Source of the DNA: Marinobacter sp. es.042
GTDB taxonomy: Bacteria; Pseudomonadota; Gammaproteobacteria; Pseudomonadales; Oleiphilaceae
NCBI RefSeq assembly: GCF_900188315.1
Contig: NZ_LT897781.1
Coordinates: forward strand, 372,001 to 436,000
Length of the DNA: 64,000 nt
Direction of reading: 5' to 3'
Position numbers and translations under genes: made by a program. The notes under the pieces are model-generated. The model had not been told where the DNA came from, searched no databases, and worked only from the letters and a program-made list of their open reading frames with translations. Positions 1-7,841 of the stretch are shown here, piece by piece; position 1 is the stretch's first letter; every line of letters starts with the position of its first letter.

Positions 1-952
1 CGATGGTATCGACGTGGGCGCGAACGGTTTCCGGTGTGGCGCCGGCGCGCTCGTAGAACACATCGATGATGCCACCTGCATTGATGGCAAAGTCCGGTGC
101 ATAGAGAACGCCCCGGTCCTGCAGCATGGCATCGTGCTCAGGGTGTTCCAGCAGATTGTTGGCGGCGCCGGCGACGATCCGGGCCTTCAATTGGGGAATG
201 CTGTCATCGTTCAGTACTGCCCCCATGGCACAGGGCGCTACCACGTCCACAGGCAGTGACAAAATGTCTTCGGCAGCCGCTGGCTTGGCTCCCAGCTGGT
301 CCACGGCCCGCCGCATATTGTCGTCATGGATGTCATAGATCCAGAGATCAGCGCCGGCATCCTTAAGGTGTCTGGCCAACCGGAAACCGACATTACCGAT
401 GCCCTGAATGGCTACCTTCAAACCGTTGAGGTCGTCCCGCCCAAGTTTGTGTTTTACTGCTGCTTTGAGGCCGATAAAGGTGCCGTAGGCTGTCGCCGGT
501 GACGGGTCGCCGTTGCTTGGGTTGCCGTCGAAACCGGTGCGCGAGGCGATTCCCGCAACGTGGCCGGTGTGTCGGCCCATGACCTTGAGGTCGGGTACGC
601 TGGTGCCCGAGTCTTCCGCCGCAATGTACTGCCCGCCAAGACTTTCCAGATGGCGGCCCATGGCCTCCATCAGCGCTTCGGTTTTCTGTTTGCGCGGGTC
701 GCCAATAATCACGGACTTGCCGCCACCCAGATCCAGGTTGGCGAGGGCCGATTTGTAGGTCATGCCCCGCGAAAGGCGCAAGACATCGCGAACTGCCTCT
801 TCATCGGAGGCATAGGGAAACATTCGGCAGCCTCCCAATGCGGGGCCGCGGGAAGTGTTATGGATGGCAACGATGGCCTTCAGGCCGGTTTCGGGATCGC
901 AGAAAAAGGACAGATGTTCGTGGTTATCGAACTCGGGATGGCTGAATAGCAT
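1..952 (-). CDS. ldh: Leucine dehydrogenase (Glu/Leu/Phe/Val dehydrogenase family), 3' end beyond window
   Basis: NAD-dependent oxidative deamination of L-leucine and other branched-chain amino acids to 2-oxo acids. The minus-strand translation begins [20 protein letters not shown] and continues with the family glycine-rich segment ([10 protein letters not shown]), the catalytic-lysine region ([21 protein letters not shown]), the AEDSGT segment and a Rossmann motif ([15 protein letters not shown]). About 317 codons are present; the C-terminus runs off the left edge. The ATG at 952 follows a purine-rich GGGAGAGGA. It is divergent from azlCD, and a LiuR-like palindrome lies upstream, so the neighbourhood points to branched-chain amino-acid turnover. 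The family call is firm; leucine over valine or phenylalanine as substrate is inferred. Confidence 0.88.
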   Translation of the reverse strand, partial: MLFSHPEFDNHEHLSFFCDPETGLKAIVAIHNTSRGPALGGCRMFPYASDEEAVRDVLRLSRGMTYKSALANLDLGGGKSVIIGDPRKQKTEALMEAMGRHLESLGGQYIAAEDSGTSVPDLKVMGRHTGHVAGIASRTGFDGNPSNGDPSPATAYGTFIGLKAAVKHKLGRDDLNGLKVAIQGIGNVGFRLARHLKDAGADLWIYDIHDDNMRRAVDQLGAKPAAAEDILSLPVDVVAPCAMGAVLNDDSIPQLKARIVAGAANNLLEHPEHDAMLQDRGVLYAPDFAINAGGIIDVFYERAGATPETVRAHVDTI

Positions 953-1117
953 TGTGAAATCCTCTCCCACCGGCCGGATCTCGGCATGAGCGGGTATCTT
1001 GTTCTTGTCTGCCGGCTTGTGGCCGGCGTTCCGATTTCAGGTGTCCGGTATATCCGCTGGGGGGTGGCCCACCGAAAGTGCCCTTTTGGGGCTGGACGAA
1101 AAACAAACTAGCGGCAA

Positions 1118-1133
1118 TTGACGTTAACGTCAA
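1118..1133. promoter_or_regulatory. 16-bp perfect palindrome, LiuR-like operator
   Basis: TTGACGTTAACGTCAA is a perfect 16-bp palindrome in the divergent region between leucine dehydrogenase and azlC. It closely resembles the TTNACGTNNACGTNAA-type site recalled for LiuR, a MerR-family regulator of branched-chain amino-acid catabolism in gammaproteobacteria. Leucine dehydrogenase is a plausible target. No liuR gene is in the window, so the regulator is inferred. Confidence 0.6.
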
Positions 1134-1298
1134 CATGCGAAAGTGAACTATCCGATACAAGGCTCATCCCCGGATTCAGGCGCCTCCCCGGTAAACATTT
1201 GAGTCAATCATGAGGTTAAATGCCGTCATGCGTTGCGCGGATCTGGTCCATTAGTCGCAGATGTGCCCCATTCTGCGGAAACTACCTATACGCGGATC

Positions 1299-1321
1299 GG
1301 GGAAACTGACCTAGTTTCCCC
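1299..1321. promoter_or_regulatory. Perfect 9-bp inverted repeat just upstream of azlC
   Basis: GGGGAAACT (1299-1307) and AGTTTCCCC (1313-1321) are exact inverted copies separated by five bases. They end two bases before the azlC ATG at 1324, where a ribosome binding site would normally be. It could be an operator half-site pair or an RNA hairpin that hides the start. No purine-rich Shine-Dalgarno is otherwise visible for azlC. Confidence 0.45.
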
Positions 1322-1323
1322 GG

Positions 1324-2070
1324 ATGTCTGTCGCTTCCTATTCTTATCAGCTTCAGCCGGCCCGGGTACGGGTGGAGTTTTTCCGGCTGCTTCCCATCTC
1401 GTTATTCGTGGTGGCGTTTGGCGCTGCCTTTGGATTGGCAGCTACCCAGAAAGGCCTTGAGCCGCTTCAGGCGGTGCTGATGAGTGCGACGGTGTTTGCC
1501 GGGGCCTCCCAGTTTGCCGCCGTCGATATGTGGGGCACCGAGGTATCTGTACTTCCGATGATCGCGGTGGTCTTTGCCATCAATTCCCGCCATCTGCTTA
1601 TGGGCGCTTCGCTGTACCCGATGTTGAAAGATGTCTCGCCGGGCAAGCGCTATGGTCTCTTGCTGTTGCTGACCGATGCCAACTGGGCGGTTTCGGCCCA
1701 GGAATACCAGAGTGGCCGACGAAACCTGGAGGTTATCCTTGGTGGCGGGTTGGCTCTTTGGCTGGCCTGGATCATCGGGACCGGTCTGGGCGTCTATTTT
1801 GGTGGCCTTCTGCAGGATCCCAAATCCCTGGGCCTGGACATGGTTCTCGGCTGCTTCCTCCTGGCCATGGCACTGGGCGGCAAGAAATCCCCGAGAGTGC
1901 TCGTGGCCTGGACCGTTGCAGCGCTGGCTTCATTGGCGGCCTGGAAATGGTTGCCGGCGAATACCCACGTCGTCGTGGGCGCGCTCGCTGGTGGTGCGAT
2001 CGGGTTCTTCTGGCTCGAGCGAAAGCCTGCGCCCGCTTCTGACGCGGAGGACAGCACCCATGACCGTTGA
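1324..2070 (+). CDS. azlC: AzlC family branched-chain amino-acid exporter, large subunit
   Basis: Large membrane subunit of the two-component AzlCD exporter for branched-chain amino acids. The 248-residue product is highly hydrophobic with several predicted membrane helices and carries the family signatures FGAAFGLAATQKG and the FAGASQFAAV segment near the N-terminus, plus the conserved NSRHLLMG motif. It overlaps azlD by 11 nt, typical of translational coupling. The start at 1324 has no clear Shine-Dalgarno and sits directly behind a perfect inverted repeat, so a downstream GTG start is possible. Being next to leucine dehydrogenase suggests a shared role in leucine/valine homeostasis. Confidence 0.88.
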   Translation: MSVASYSYQLQPARVRVEFFRLLPISLFVVAFGAAFGLAATQKGLEPLQAVLMSATVFAGASQFAAVDMWGTEVSVLPMIAVVFAINSRHLLMGASLYPMLKDVSPGKRYGLLLLLTDANWAVSAQEYQSGRRNLEVILGGGLALWLAWIIGTGLGVYFGGLLQDPKSLGLDMVLGCFLLAMALGGKKSPRVLVAWTVAALASLAAWKWLPANTHVVVGALAGGAIGFFWLERKPAPASDAEDSTHDR

Positions 2071-2371
2071 GACCACCACAGCCGGTATTCTGTTCCTGAT
2101 TGCGATCATGACCGCCGTTACACTGGTAACCCGTTTTGGCGGCGTGTTCATCATGTCGTTCGTGAAGATCAATCCTCGTATCGAGAGCTTTATCAACACC
2201 ATGGCCAGCTCGGTCCTGATTGCCATCATTGTGCCCATGGCAGTGACGGGGGACGCTGGTGCGCTGGCGGCCCTGACCACGACGGCGGTTACCATGCTCG
2301 CGTTGCGTAAACCTCTCCCGGCCATTGCCGCCGGGATTGCCGCTGCCGGAATCGTGCGGTTTCTGGCCTAA
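2060..2371 (+). CDS. azlD: AzlD family branched-chain amino-acid exporter, small subunit
   Basis: Small membrane partner of AzlC. The 103-residue product starts at an ATG inside the end of azlC (11-nt overlap) and has about four hydrophobic segments, with the family-like TLVTRFGGVFIMSF stretch near residue 20 and an alanine/glycine-rich last helix. Length and position match AzlD (DUF AzlD/YgaH-type) proteins. No other gene follows closely, so azlCD is probably a two-gene unit. Confidence 0.85.
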   Translation: MTVETTTAGILFLIAIMTAVTLVTRFGGVFIMSFVKINPRIESFINTMASSVLIAIIVPMAVTGDAGALAALTTTAVTMLALRKPLPAIAAGIAAAGIVRFLA

Positions 2372-2459
2372 CCTCTCGAATCTGAAGTGATTAAAAAGCG
2401 CTCAAGTCCGGGGGGCTGCGGCCGATATACCTGTGTAGTAATTACAGGTGCCCAGAGCC

Positions 2460-3776
2460 ATGATTTCCTCCAGCCAGATTTCGCTTTTCCAGGACAGTTC
2501 CCGCCAGGTATCGGCTTTTGAAAGCACGCAGCTCCGCATCAACCGGCAATCTGCTGCTGCGCCGCAGGCCAATGAGAACGCGGTTGGCTCAGAGTTTACG
2601 CTCATGCGCCAGGCTGCCTATCGTTACAGCAGCCAGGAGCAGCTCGCCTTCAGCGGCAGCAGCACCGTGACGGATGGCGGTCAGCAGAGCGTCTTTACCA
2701 GTGCGCAGCTTGCCGAGAAAACCTCGGAGTTGTTTCTGATGGGCCAGCAGGCACTGAGCGTTAGCCGTGCCGCCCTCGGTGGTGATGCGGGTGTCGAGGG
2801 TCGGGGCAGTCTCTCGGTTTCTGCCGGACGCTATATGTTTTACTCGGAGAGCGAATCCAGAAGCTTTGCTTCCACTGGCACCATCGCATTGGAGAATGGC
2901 GAGACCATCGACTTCACCCTGTCACTGCGACAGTCCCAGTCCCGGACCTACGAGTACTCGGAACTGGTGCAGATTCAGGAACGGCCACTCACCGACCCTC
3001 TGGTGATCAACTTCGGCACTGCCACAGCCCGCCTGACCGATACCCTCTTCGAGTTCGACCTGAACGGTAACGGTGAAACCGGGCAGTTTGCCACCCTGGG
3101 CAGCGGTAGCGGCTACCTGGTGCTGGACCGAAATGGCAACGGCAAGGTGGACGATGGCTCTGAACTGTTTGGTCCCCGGAGCGGCTCCGGCTTTGGGGAG
3201 CTGGCCCGTTTTGATGACGACGGTAACCGCTGGATTGACGCCAACGATGAGATCTTCGCGTCGTTGTCCGTGTGGGTGCAAACTGCGGAGGGCTCACAGG
3301 CTCTGAAATCCCTCTCAGAAGTCGGCGTTCAGGCGCTTTATGTGGACAATGTAGAAGACCGCTTCACGCTGGCCAACAGTCAGGGTGTGCCGCTGGGCCA
3401 GATCAAGGGTTCCGGCATCTATCTGAGCACCGACGGCGAGGTTCGCACCCTGGAAGAAATCGATCTGGCCGAGCAGAACACTGCCGATGCGCCGGCTGTC
3501 GAGACCGTGCTGAGCAATGATCGTGGCTCACCCGACCGTGGCGCTAATGGTCTGGTAGAAGCGCGGGTGGAGGCAATACGTTCGGCGCTCGAGAAGCTGA
3601 ACGAGATCCGCGAAAAGCAGAAGGCGTTTATCGAAGAATCGAAAGACGCCGGCAAGCCTGAATCACCGCTTGATGATTACCTGAAACTGATCGACAAGAT
3701 GCGTCTGGAAATGCTGAACAGCCAGGACGAGAAGAAGCAGGCGGCGAGCCGGTATCTGGAGTTTGCCAGTCTTTGA
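2460..3776 (+). CDS. Protein with EF-hand/dockerin-like calcium loops, function unknown
   Basis: A 438-residue protein of unknown role. Three DxNxNGxxD-type calcium loops are visible: FDLNGNGETG near residue 200, LDRNGNGKVDDG near 223, and FDDDGNRWIDANDE near 251. They are followed by a charged C-terminal segment likely to form a coiled coil (residues about 365-430). The N-terminal third is rich in Ser, Gln and Ala. No signal peptide is evident, so secretion, if any, would be by a non-Sec route. The ATG at 2460 has AGGTG about nine bases upstream; an in-frame GTG at 2448 would add four residues. Similar loop arrays occur at the edges of large RTX/VCBS proteins. The loops are certain; the role is not. 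Confidence 0.7.
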   Translation: MISSSQISLFQDSSRQVSAFESTQLRINRQSAAAPQANENAVGSEFTLMRQAAYRYSSQEQLAFSGSSTVTDGGQQSVFTSAQLAEKTSELFLMGQQALSVSRAALGGDAGVEGRGSLSVSAGRYMFYSESESRSFASTGTIALENGETIDFTLSLRQSQSRTYEYSELVQIQERPLTDPLVINFGTATARLTDTLFEFDLNGNGETGQFATLGSGSGYLVLDRNGNGKVDDGSELFGPRSGSGFGELARFDDDGNRWIDANDEIFASLSVWVQTAEGSQALKSLSEVGVQALYVDNVEDRFTLANSQGVPLGQIKGSGIYLSTDGEVRTLEEIDLAEQNTADAPAVETVLSNDRGSPDRGANGLVEARVEAIRSALEKLNEIREKQKAFIEESKDAGKPESPLDDYLKLIDKMRLEMLNSQDEKKQAASRYLEFASL

Positions 3777-3794
3777 TGTCTGGATTTGGAGCAC

Positions 3795-3903
3795 GAAACA
3801 GGCGGGCAGGAGTTCCCAAAAAACGCTGTAAATACGTCCGTGTACGCTTGGCTCCGCCATCCCTGGCTCCGCACATTTTTGGGAACCCCTGCCCGCCTGT
3901 TTC
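3795..3903 (-). repeat. Double-hairpin intergenic element, copy A (CANGGANG loops on minus strand)
   Basis: Arms 3795-3822 and 3876-3903 are complementary at 27 of 28 positions and enclose a 53-nt interior. On the minus strand the interior forms two hairpins with loop segments CAGGGATG and CACGGACG, joined through CAAGC. The inner arm end (CCCAAAAA/TTTTTGGG) and the interior are shared with the two copies near 63 kb, whereas the outer 20 bp of the arms are unrelated to theirs. It lies between the convergent ends of the genes at 2460-3776 and 3910-4698 and could also serve as a bidirectional terminator. Confidence 0.85.
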
Positions 3904-3909
3904 CCGAAC

Positions 3910-4698
3910 CTAAGGGGAATTTTCAGCTATCGGGTTGGGGTTTCTAAGCGCTAACTCGCCGATGCCTGGCAGTTTGATCCCCAAAGCCAACGGGTTGATA
4001 CCGAAGGATAGGCCCAGAAGGTTCAGCTCCAGTCCCTCGCGGACACCCGCCAGCACACCAAAGTACCCACCCAGTGAGACCTGATAACCCGCACCACCCG
4101 GAACCTCTGCGATAATACTGTCGCCGAGGTAGTCCTTGCCGATCGCGTGGTTCGGCAGAGCCACATCGAGACCCTCAACCTCCCTGATTACCCAGGCCAC
4201 GAAGGTGTTGCTGTTGGGGCCGGGCCAGGCTTCGTATTCGGTCGGGTAGGGGTAGGACGCCACTGCCTGGTAGATGTCGGGAATCAGCTGTTCGGCTTCT
4301 TCGCCGCGGATGTCGGCATAGAGGTTCGGCTTTGAGCCGTACCAGTGTCTATCGGGCTCACCGGGCCGGGAATTGACCACGTAGCTGCGCCAGCCGGTCA
4401 CTTCATGAACCCGATAATGGCTGGCCCCTTTTTCCTTGGTGGCTATCCAGGTATGGACGGCAAAGTAACCTCGCCAGCTCCAGGCCCGGGCGCCGTATAC
4501 CTGGACGATGGCTTCCTCGGCCTGTTCTGGCAGAGGGGCAATTCGGGCGCTTTCCCGGGTGGCTGTTTGCCAGCTCTCGGCTCCCTGCAGGCTGCCACTG
4601 GTGGCAAGCAGAATCGGGCCAACCAGCAGCAGGAGCACGGCGCCGAAGAACCAGCCGGTGTATCTGAAAAATCGTTTCATGAACTCAGTCCGAAGCAT
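3910..4698 (-). CDS. DUF3750 family membrane-anchored protein
   Basis: Conserved proteobacterial protein of unknown function. The 262-residue product has an N-terminal membrane anchor (about residues 10-33, hydrophobic GAVLLLLVGPILLA) followed by a soluble domain with conserved motifs including YGARAWSWRGYFAVHTWIA, a SKPNLYADIRG segment and a PGPNSNTFVAW motif. The NSNTFV pattern recalls papain-like (NlpC/DUF4105-like) folds, but I see no clear catalytic Cys/His pair. An alternative ATG at 4680 (MKRFFRYTGW) would give a more typical signal-anchor start; neither start has a strong Shine-Dalgarno. It converges on the preceding calcium-loop gene with repeat copy A between them. Confidence 0.75.
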   Translation of the reverse strand: MLRTEFMKRFFRYTGWFFGAVLLLLVGPILLATSGSLQGAESWQTATRESARIAPLPEQAEEAIVQVYGARAWSWRGYFAVHTWIATKEKGASHYRVHEVTGWRSYVVNSRPGEPDRHWYGSKPNLYADIRGEEAEQLIPDIYQAVASYPYPTEYEAWPGPNSNTFVAWVIREVEGLDVALPNHAIGKDYLGDSIIAEVPGGAGYQVSLGGYFGVLAGVREGLELNLLGLSFGINPLALGIKLPGIGELALRNPNPIAENSP

Positions 4699-4872
4699 GG
4701 GGTAGACGGGACCCTCTGAGTGACAGAAAGTTCCGCACGACTACCTGGATTATAGGGGACAGATACGCCAGCCGTGGGTTGGCGGATGAGGCTTGTAACG
4801 GGCTGTGGTTTGCCGTGAGGACGCTTGTCTTCTAGGCTCAGAAATACAAATCGCAATTCCCAGGAGGCTTTA

Positions 4873-5088
4873 ATGTCTGACCATCACGTGTACAAAAAAG
4901 TGGAAATTGTCGGGTCTTCCAAGAAAAGCATTGAAGACGCCATTGAGAATGCACTTGAGGAATGTGGTAAAAGCGTTCGCAACATGGAGTGGTTTGAAGT
5001 CACCGAAACCCGCGGCCATATCGTTGATGGCAAGGTGGGCCACTACCAGGTGGTAATGAAAGTAGGGTTCCGTATCGCAAACAGCTGA
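4873..5088 (+). CDS. Dodecin family flavin-binding protein
   Basis: Small dodecameric flavin storage/buffer protein. The 71-residue product starts at the ATG at 4873, with AGGAGG about seven bases upstream. It shows the dodecin pattern: a short first strand (YKKVEIVGSS), a single helix (IEDAIENALEECGKSVRNM), then the flavin-stacking Trp in NMEWFEVTETRG, and a last strand ending in HYQVVMKVGFRI. Length matches the family (about 65-75 residues). It stands alone, with a minus-strand gene downstream. Confidence 0.93.
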   Translation: MSDHHVYKKVEIVGSSKKSIEDAIENALEECGKSVRNMEWFEVTETRGHIVDGKVGHYQVVMKVGFRIANS

Positions 5089-5099
5089 ACCGATACCCC

Positions 5100-5765
5100 T
5101 CAGTTGCTTCGGATTGCCCGGTGCCGAATGGATGAAACCAGCTGGTTCATCAGCTCCCGGGCTTCGCCCTCATGCAGGCTGTGGCATTTGTCCTGCAAGA
5201 CCCGGCGGTCGTGATTGGAGGAGTCACTGGGGACATCTTTTAGCAGTTCCAGATACTGGCAGGCCGAAAGGTGCGCCTTGATCTCGGCATCAATCAGCCG
5301 GGTAACCAATTCATCGACGGACTCTGTGCAGAAGGGGCGGTTCCGGTTAAGCAGCTCTCGGGCCTCCAGGGCGGCATTGCGAGCTTCCAATCTCAGTTCG
5401 CCCGGCGCCTCGCCGCCTTCAACCGCTCTCAGGAACATGCCGAGGCGTTCATGTAGATTCCATACCAGGGGCCAGATCTTGGCGTAGGCTTCTACTTCTG
5501 TTTGATAACGGGCTTCTTCAACTGGAGAACCCGAAGCGCCATTGCCGGACTCACCCGGTCGATTGAATTGTGCCACCCGTATGTCGTCAACTTCCCGCCA
5601 CAGCGTATCGGAACGCTCTCGCAATGCGGTCAACTGGTCCTCGCTACGCCGGCGAGCGCCCGATCCGATGAATAGGGCAATCACGGCCAGGCCCAGGGCT
5701 GCCGCCGAAAGCAGAAGCGGCAAGCCACCTGCCGATAACATGCTCCACAATGGGTCCGTATCCAT
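5100..5765 (-). CDS. Hypothetical membrane-anchored protein
   Basis: Not recognised. The 221-residue product has one N-terminal membrane helix (about residues 12-33, GLPLLLSAAALGLAVIALFIG), then a basic stretch (GARRRSEDQ), which suggests the rest is cytoplasmic. The remainder is helical and charged, with a likely coiled coil around residues 38-65 and a helical bundle from residue 85 on. No enzyme motif is visible. It ends 11 nt from the dodecin stop, convergent, and the next minus-strand gene ends 48 nt beyond its start. Confidence 0.6.
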   Translation of the reverse strand: MDTDPLWSMLSAGGLPLLLSAAALGLAVIALFIGSGARRRSEDQLTALRERSDTLWREVDDIRVAQFNRPGESGNGASGSPVEEARYQTEVEAYAKIWPLVWNLHERLGMFLRAVEGGEAPGELRLEARNAALEARELLNRNRPFCTESVDELVTRLIDAEIKAHLSACQYLELLKDVPSDSSNHDRRVLQDKCHSLHEGEARELMNQLVSSIRHRAIRSN

Positions 5766-5813
5766 AGTGTCTGACCCCCGCGTAAATCCGGTTTGGGTCT
5801 ATCAGTATAGAAG

Positions 5814-6980
5814 TTAATCCGGCGTCTGCTGTCTGAAGGGCAAGGCGGATTCCGCATCGCTGAAATAAGCACGCACGTGGTCTGCCTCCTCTCGGGTGAA
5901 GTTTTCTATGGCTTCGCGGAAGCCGGGGTGCAGAACACCATGCCAGGAGTGGGTGATGACTGGCTCAAACCCACGTACCAGTTTGTGTTCGCCCTGGGCG
6001 CCGGCATCAATATGGCTGAGGCCGAGGTCCATCGCCAGTTCGATCCCCTGGTAGTAGCAGGTTTCAAAGTGCAGGTGGTTGTATTCGTCAAGGCAACCCC
6101 AGTAACGCCCGTAAAGGGTGGTTTTGCCCGCCAGGAACAGGGCACCGGCAATCATTTCGCCCTCGCGCACTGCCATCACCAGATGTACGTGTTCGGGTAG
6201 CTGTTCCAGAAGCAGCTCAAAGAATCGCTTGTTGAGGTAAGGTCGTTGGCCCCGTTTCAGATAAGTCGCCTGGTAAAATACGTAGAACGCGGAAAGCACG
6301 TGCTCGGGAATATCCCGGCCATGAAAGCGCATAAAGGAAATGCCCTGGTCCGCAACCTGGCGACGTTCCTTGCGAATGGACTTGCGCTTGCGGGAAGTCA
6401 GCGCCGCCAGAAAGTCCTCGAAATTACGGTAATCATGGTTATGCCAGTGGAACTGGCATCCGATGCGGTGTAAGGCCTGCTCGTGGTGAAGCAGCTTCTG
6501 ATCCTCTTTGCCGGGAAACAGCAGGTGCCAGGAGTGGGCTCCCAGTTCATCGGTCAGCCTGTCCAACAGGTGATGAACCTGTTCCGGTACCAGCTGTTGT
6601 CGAATTTCCGGATCCAGCAGCAGCCTTGGCCCTGCGGATGGCGTGAAGGGAATGGCGATCAGTAATTTTGGATAGTACGTCAGCCCATGCCGTTGGTATG
6701 CCTCGGCCCAGGCCCAGTCAAACACATACTCGCCCATGGAGTGGCTCTTCAGAAAAGCCGGCGCAAGGCCGACGATTTTGCCAGCCTTTCGGAACACGAG
6801 GTGACGTGGCGACCACCCGGTCTCTGCAGATGTGCAGCCGGAAGCTTCGAGTGCCTGGAAGAACTCGTAGCGAAGAAATGGATTGCTATGCCCAGCCAGC
6901 CGCTCCCACTCAGGGGCGGGAATGTCGTTGATGCTGGTGCAGGTTTCCAGTGTGAGAGTCGCTGGTCCGGGTTCTGACAT
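5814..6980 (-). CDS. FemAB/GNAT-like acyltransferase (DUF482, COG3146 type)
   Basis: Predicted N-acyltransferase of the peptidoglycan-recognition/FemAB-like group; the substrate is unknown. From the ATG at 6980 (MSEPGPATLTLE) the 388-residue product shows family motifs: NPFLRYEFFQALEASG near residue 32, the FDWAWAEAYQRHGLTYYPKL block, the RKSIRKERRQ stretch, the GRYWGCLDEYNHLHFETCYYQGIE block, and a C-terminal GAQGEHKLVRGFEP. The frame stays open upstream to 7067, but the MSEP start fits the family and has GGAG about 13 bases upstream. It is divergent from the two-component system at 7155. Confidence 0.8.
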   Translation of the reverse strand: MSEPGPATLTLETCTSINDIPAPEWERLAGHSNPFLRYEFFQALEASGCTSAETGWSPRHLVFRKAGKIVGLAPAFLKSHSMGEYVFDWAWAEAYQRHGLTYYPKLLIAIPFTPSAGPRLLLDPEIRQQLVPEQVHHLLDRLTDELGAHSWHLLFPGKEDQKLLHHEQALHRIGCQFHWHNHDYRNFEDFLAALTSRKRKSIRKERRQVADQGISFMRFHGRDIPEHVLSAFYVFYQATYLKRGQRPYLNKRFFELLLEQLPEHVHLVMAVREGEMIAGALFLAGKTTLYGRYWGCLDEYNHLHFETCYYQGIELAMDLGLSHIDAGAQGEHKLVRGFEPVITHSWHGVLHPGFREAIENFTREEADHVRAYFSDAESALPFRQQTPD

Positions 6981-7154
6981 GGTGAGGGAAAACTCCTTTA
7001 TGTACCCGATACCATACGTCAGAAGACGGCATTTGATCACCCCGGAGCCAGTGTAAAGGTTCTGCAAAGTGGCCTGGCCCGAATCAGTGGCTTGCGGCTG
7101 ACGTGTTAGACTTCAGGCAGCAACCGTGGCCGGCACGACAGGTGGAGAAGCAAC

Positions 7155-7841
7155 ATGCAGAACAGGGTGTTACTGGTCGAGGACGATGATGAATTGCGGG
7201 AATTGCTTGCCCGTTACCTGACCAATCAGGGATTTACCATTCGGGAAGCCGCCAATGGTCGGGACGGCCTCGCCCTGGCGCTGGGTCAGGACTGCGACAT
7301 TGTGGTGCTCGACATCATGCTGCCGGATATCAGCGGCCTCGAGGTGTTGCGGGAACTGAGGGCAGAGACCCATCTGCCCGTGGTACTGCTGACTGCCCGG
7401 GGCGACGAAACGGATCGGATCGTCGGTTTCGAGGTTGGTGCCGATGACTATATTCCCAAACCCTGTAATCCGCGCGAGCTGGTGGCCCGGCTGCAGGCGC
7501 TTTTGCGGCGGATTGCCTGGGACCAGAAAACCGAAGTCAATGCGGCCCGGACCTATGGCGACCTCCGTGTCGAGCCGGGTCATCGCCGAATTTACCAGAA
7601 TGATGTGGCGATGGAGCTGACCGCCACCGAGTACGAGGTTCTGCAGGTTCTTCTGGCACATGCAGGCAGCGTGGTCCGCAAAACCGATCTCATGCAATGG
7701 GCGCTGGGCCGACGCCTTGAAGCTTACGACCGCACCCTTGATATGCACATCAGTAACCTTCGCAAAAAGCTGGGCAACGACGACCCGCCCCGTATCGAAA
7801 CCGTTAGGGGGCTGGGTTACAGCTATAGGGTGCCGGAATGA
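7155..7841 (+). CDS. OmpR/CpxR-type DNA-binding response regulator
   Basis: Cytoplasmic transcription factor activated by phosphorylation. The 228-residue product has an N-terminal receiver domain with the acidic pocket (EDDD near residue 9), phospho-acceptor Asp53 (VLDIMLPD), conserved Thr in LLTARG and Lys in YIPKPCNP. The C-terminal winged helix (about 130-226) contains LTATEYEVLQVLLAHAG and the closing IETVRGLGYSYRVPE. A four-base ATGA overlap couples it to the kinase gene. The kinase pairing and the PKPCNPRELVAR linker resemble CpxR/RstA-type regulators. A CpxR-like envelope-stress role is inferred, not shown. Confidence 0.9.
   Translation: MQNRVLLVEDDDELRELLARYLTNQGFTIREAANGRDGLALALGQDCDIVVLDIMLPDISGLEVLRELRAETHLPVVLLTARGDETDRIVGFEVGADDYIPKPCNPRELVARLQALLRRIAWDQKTEVNAARTYGDLRVEPGHRRIYQNDVAMELTATEYEVLQVLLAHAGSVVRKTDLMQWALGRRLEAYDRTLDMHISNLRKKLGNDDPPRIETVRGLGYSYRVPE

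Noticed and set aside
3795-3903. Interpreting the double-hairpin elements as standard REP/BIME repeats or attC sites
   Set aside because: There is no GTAG/GGAG foot typical of REP, no RAYT transposase or integron integrase in the window, and the arms are private to each copy, unlike REP elements.
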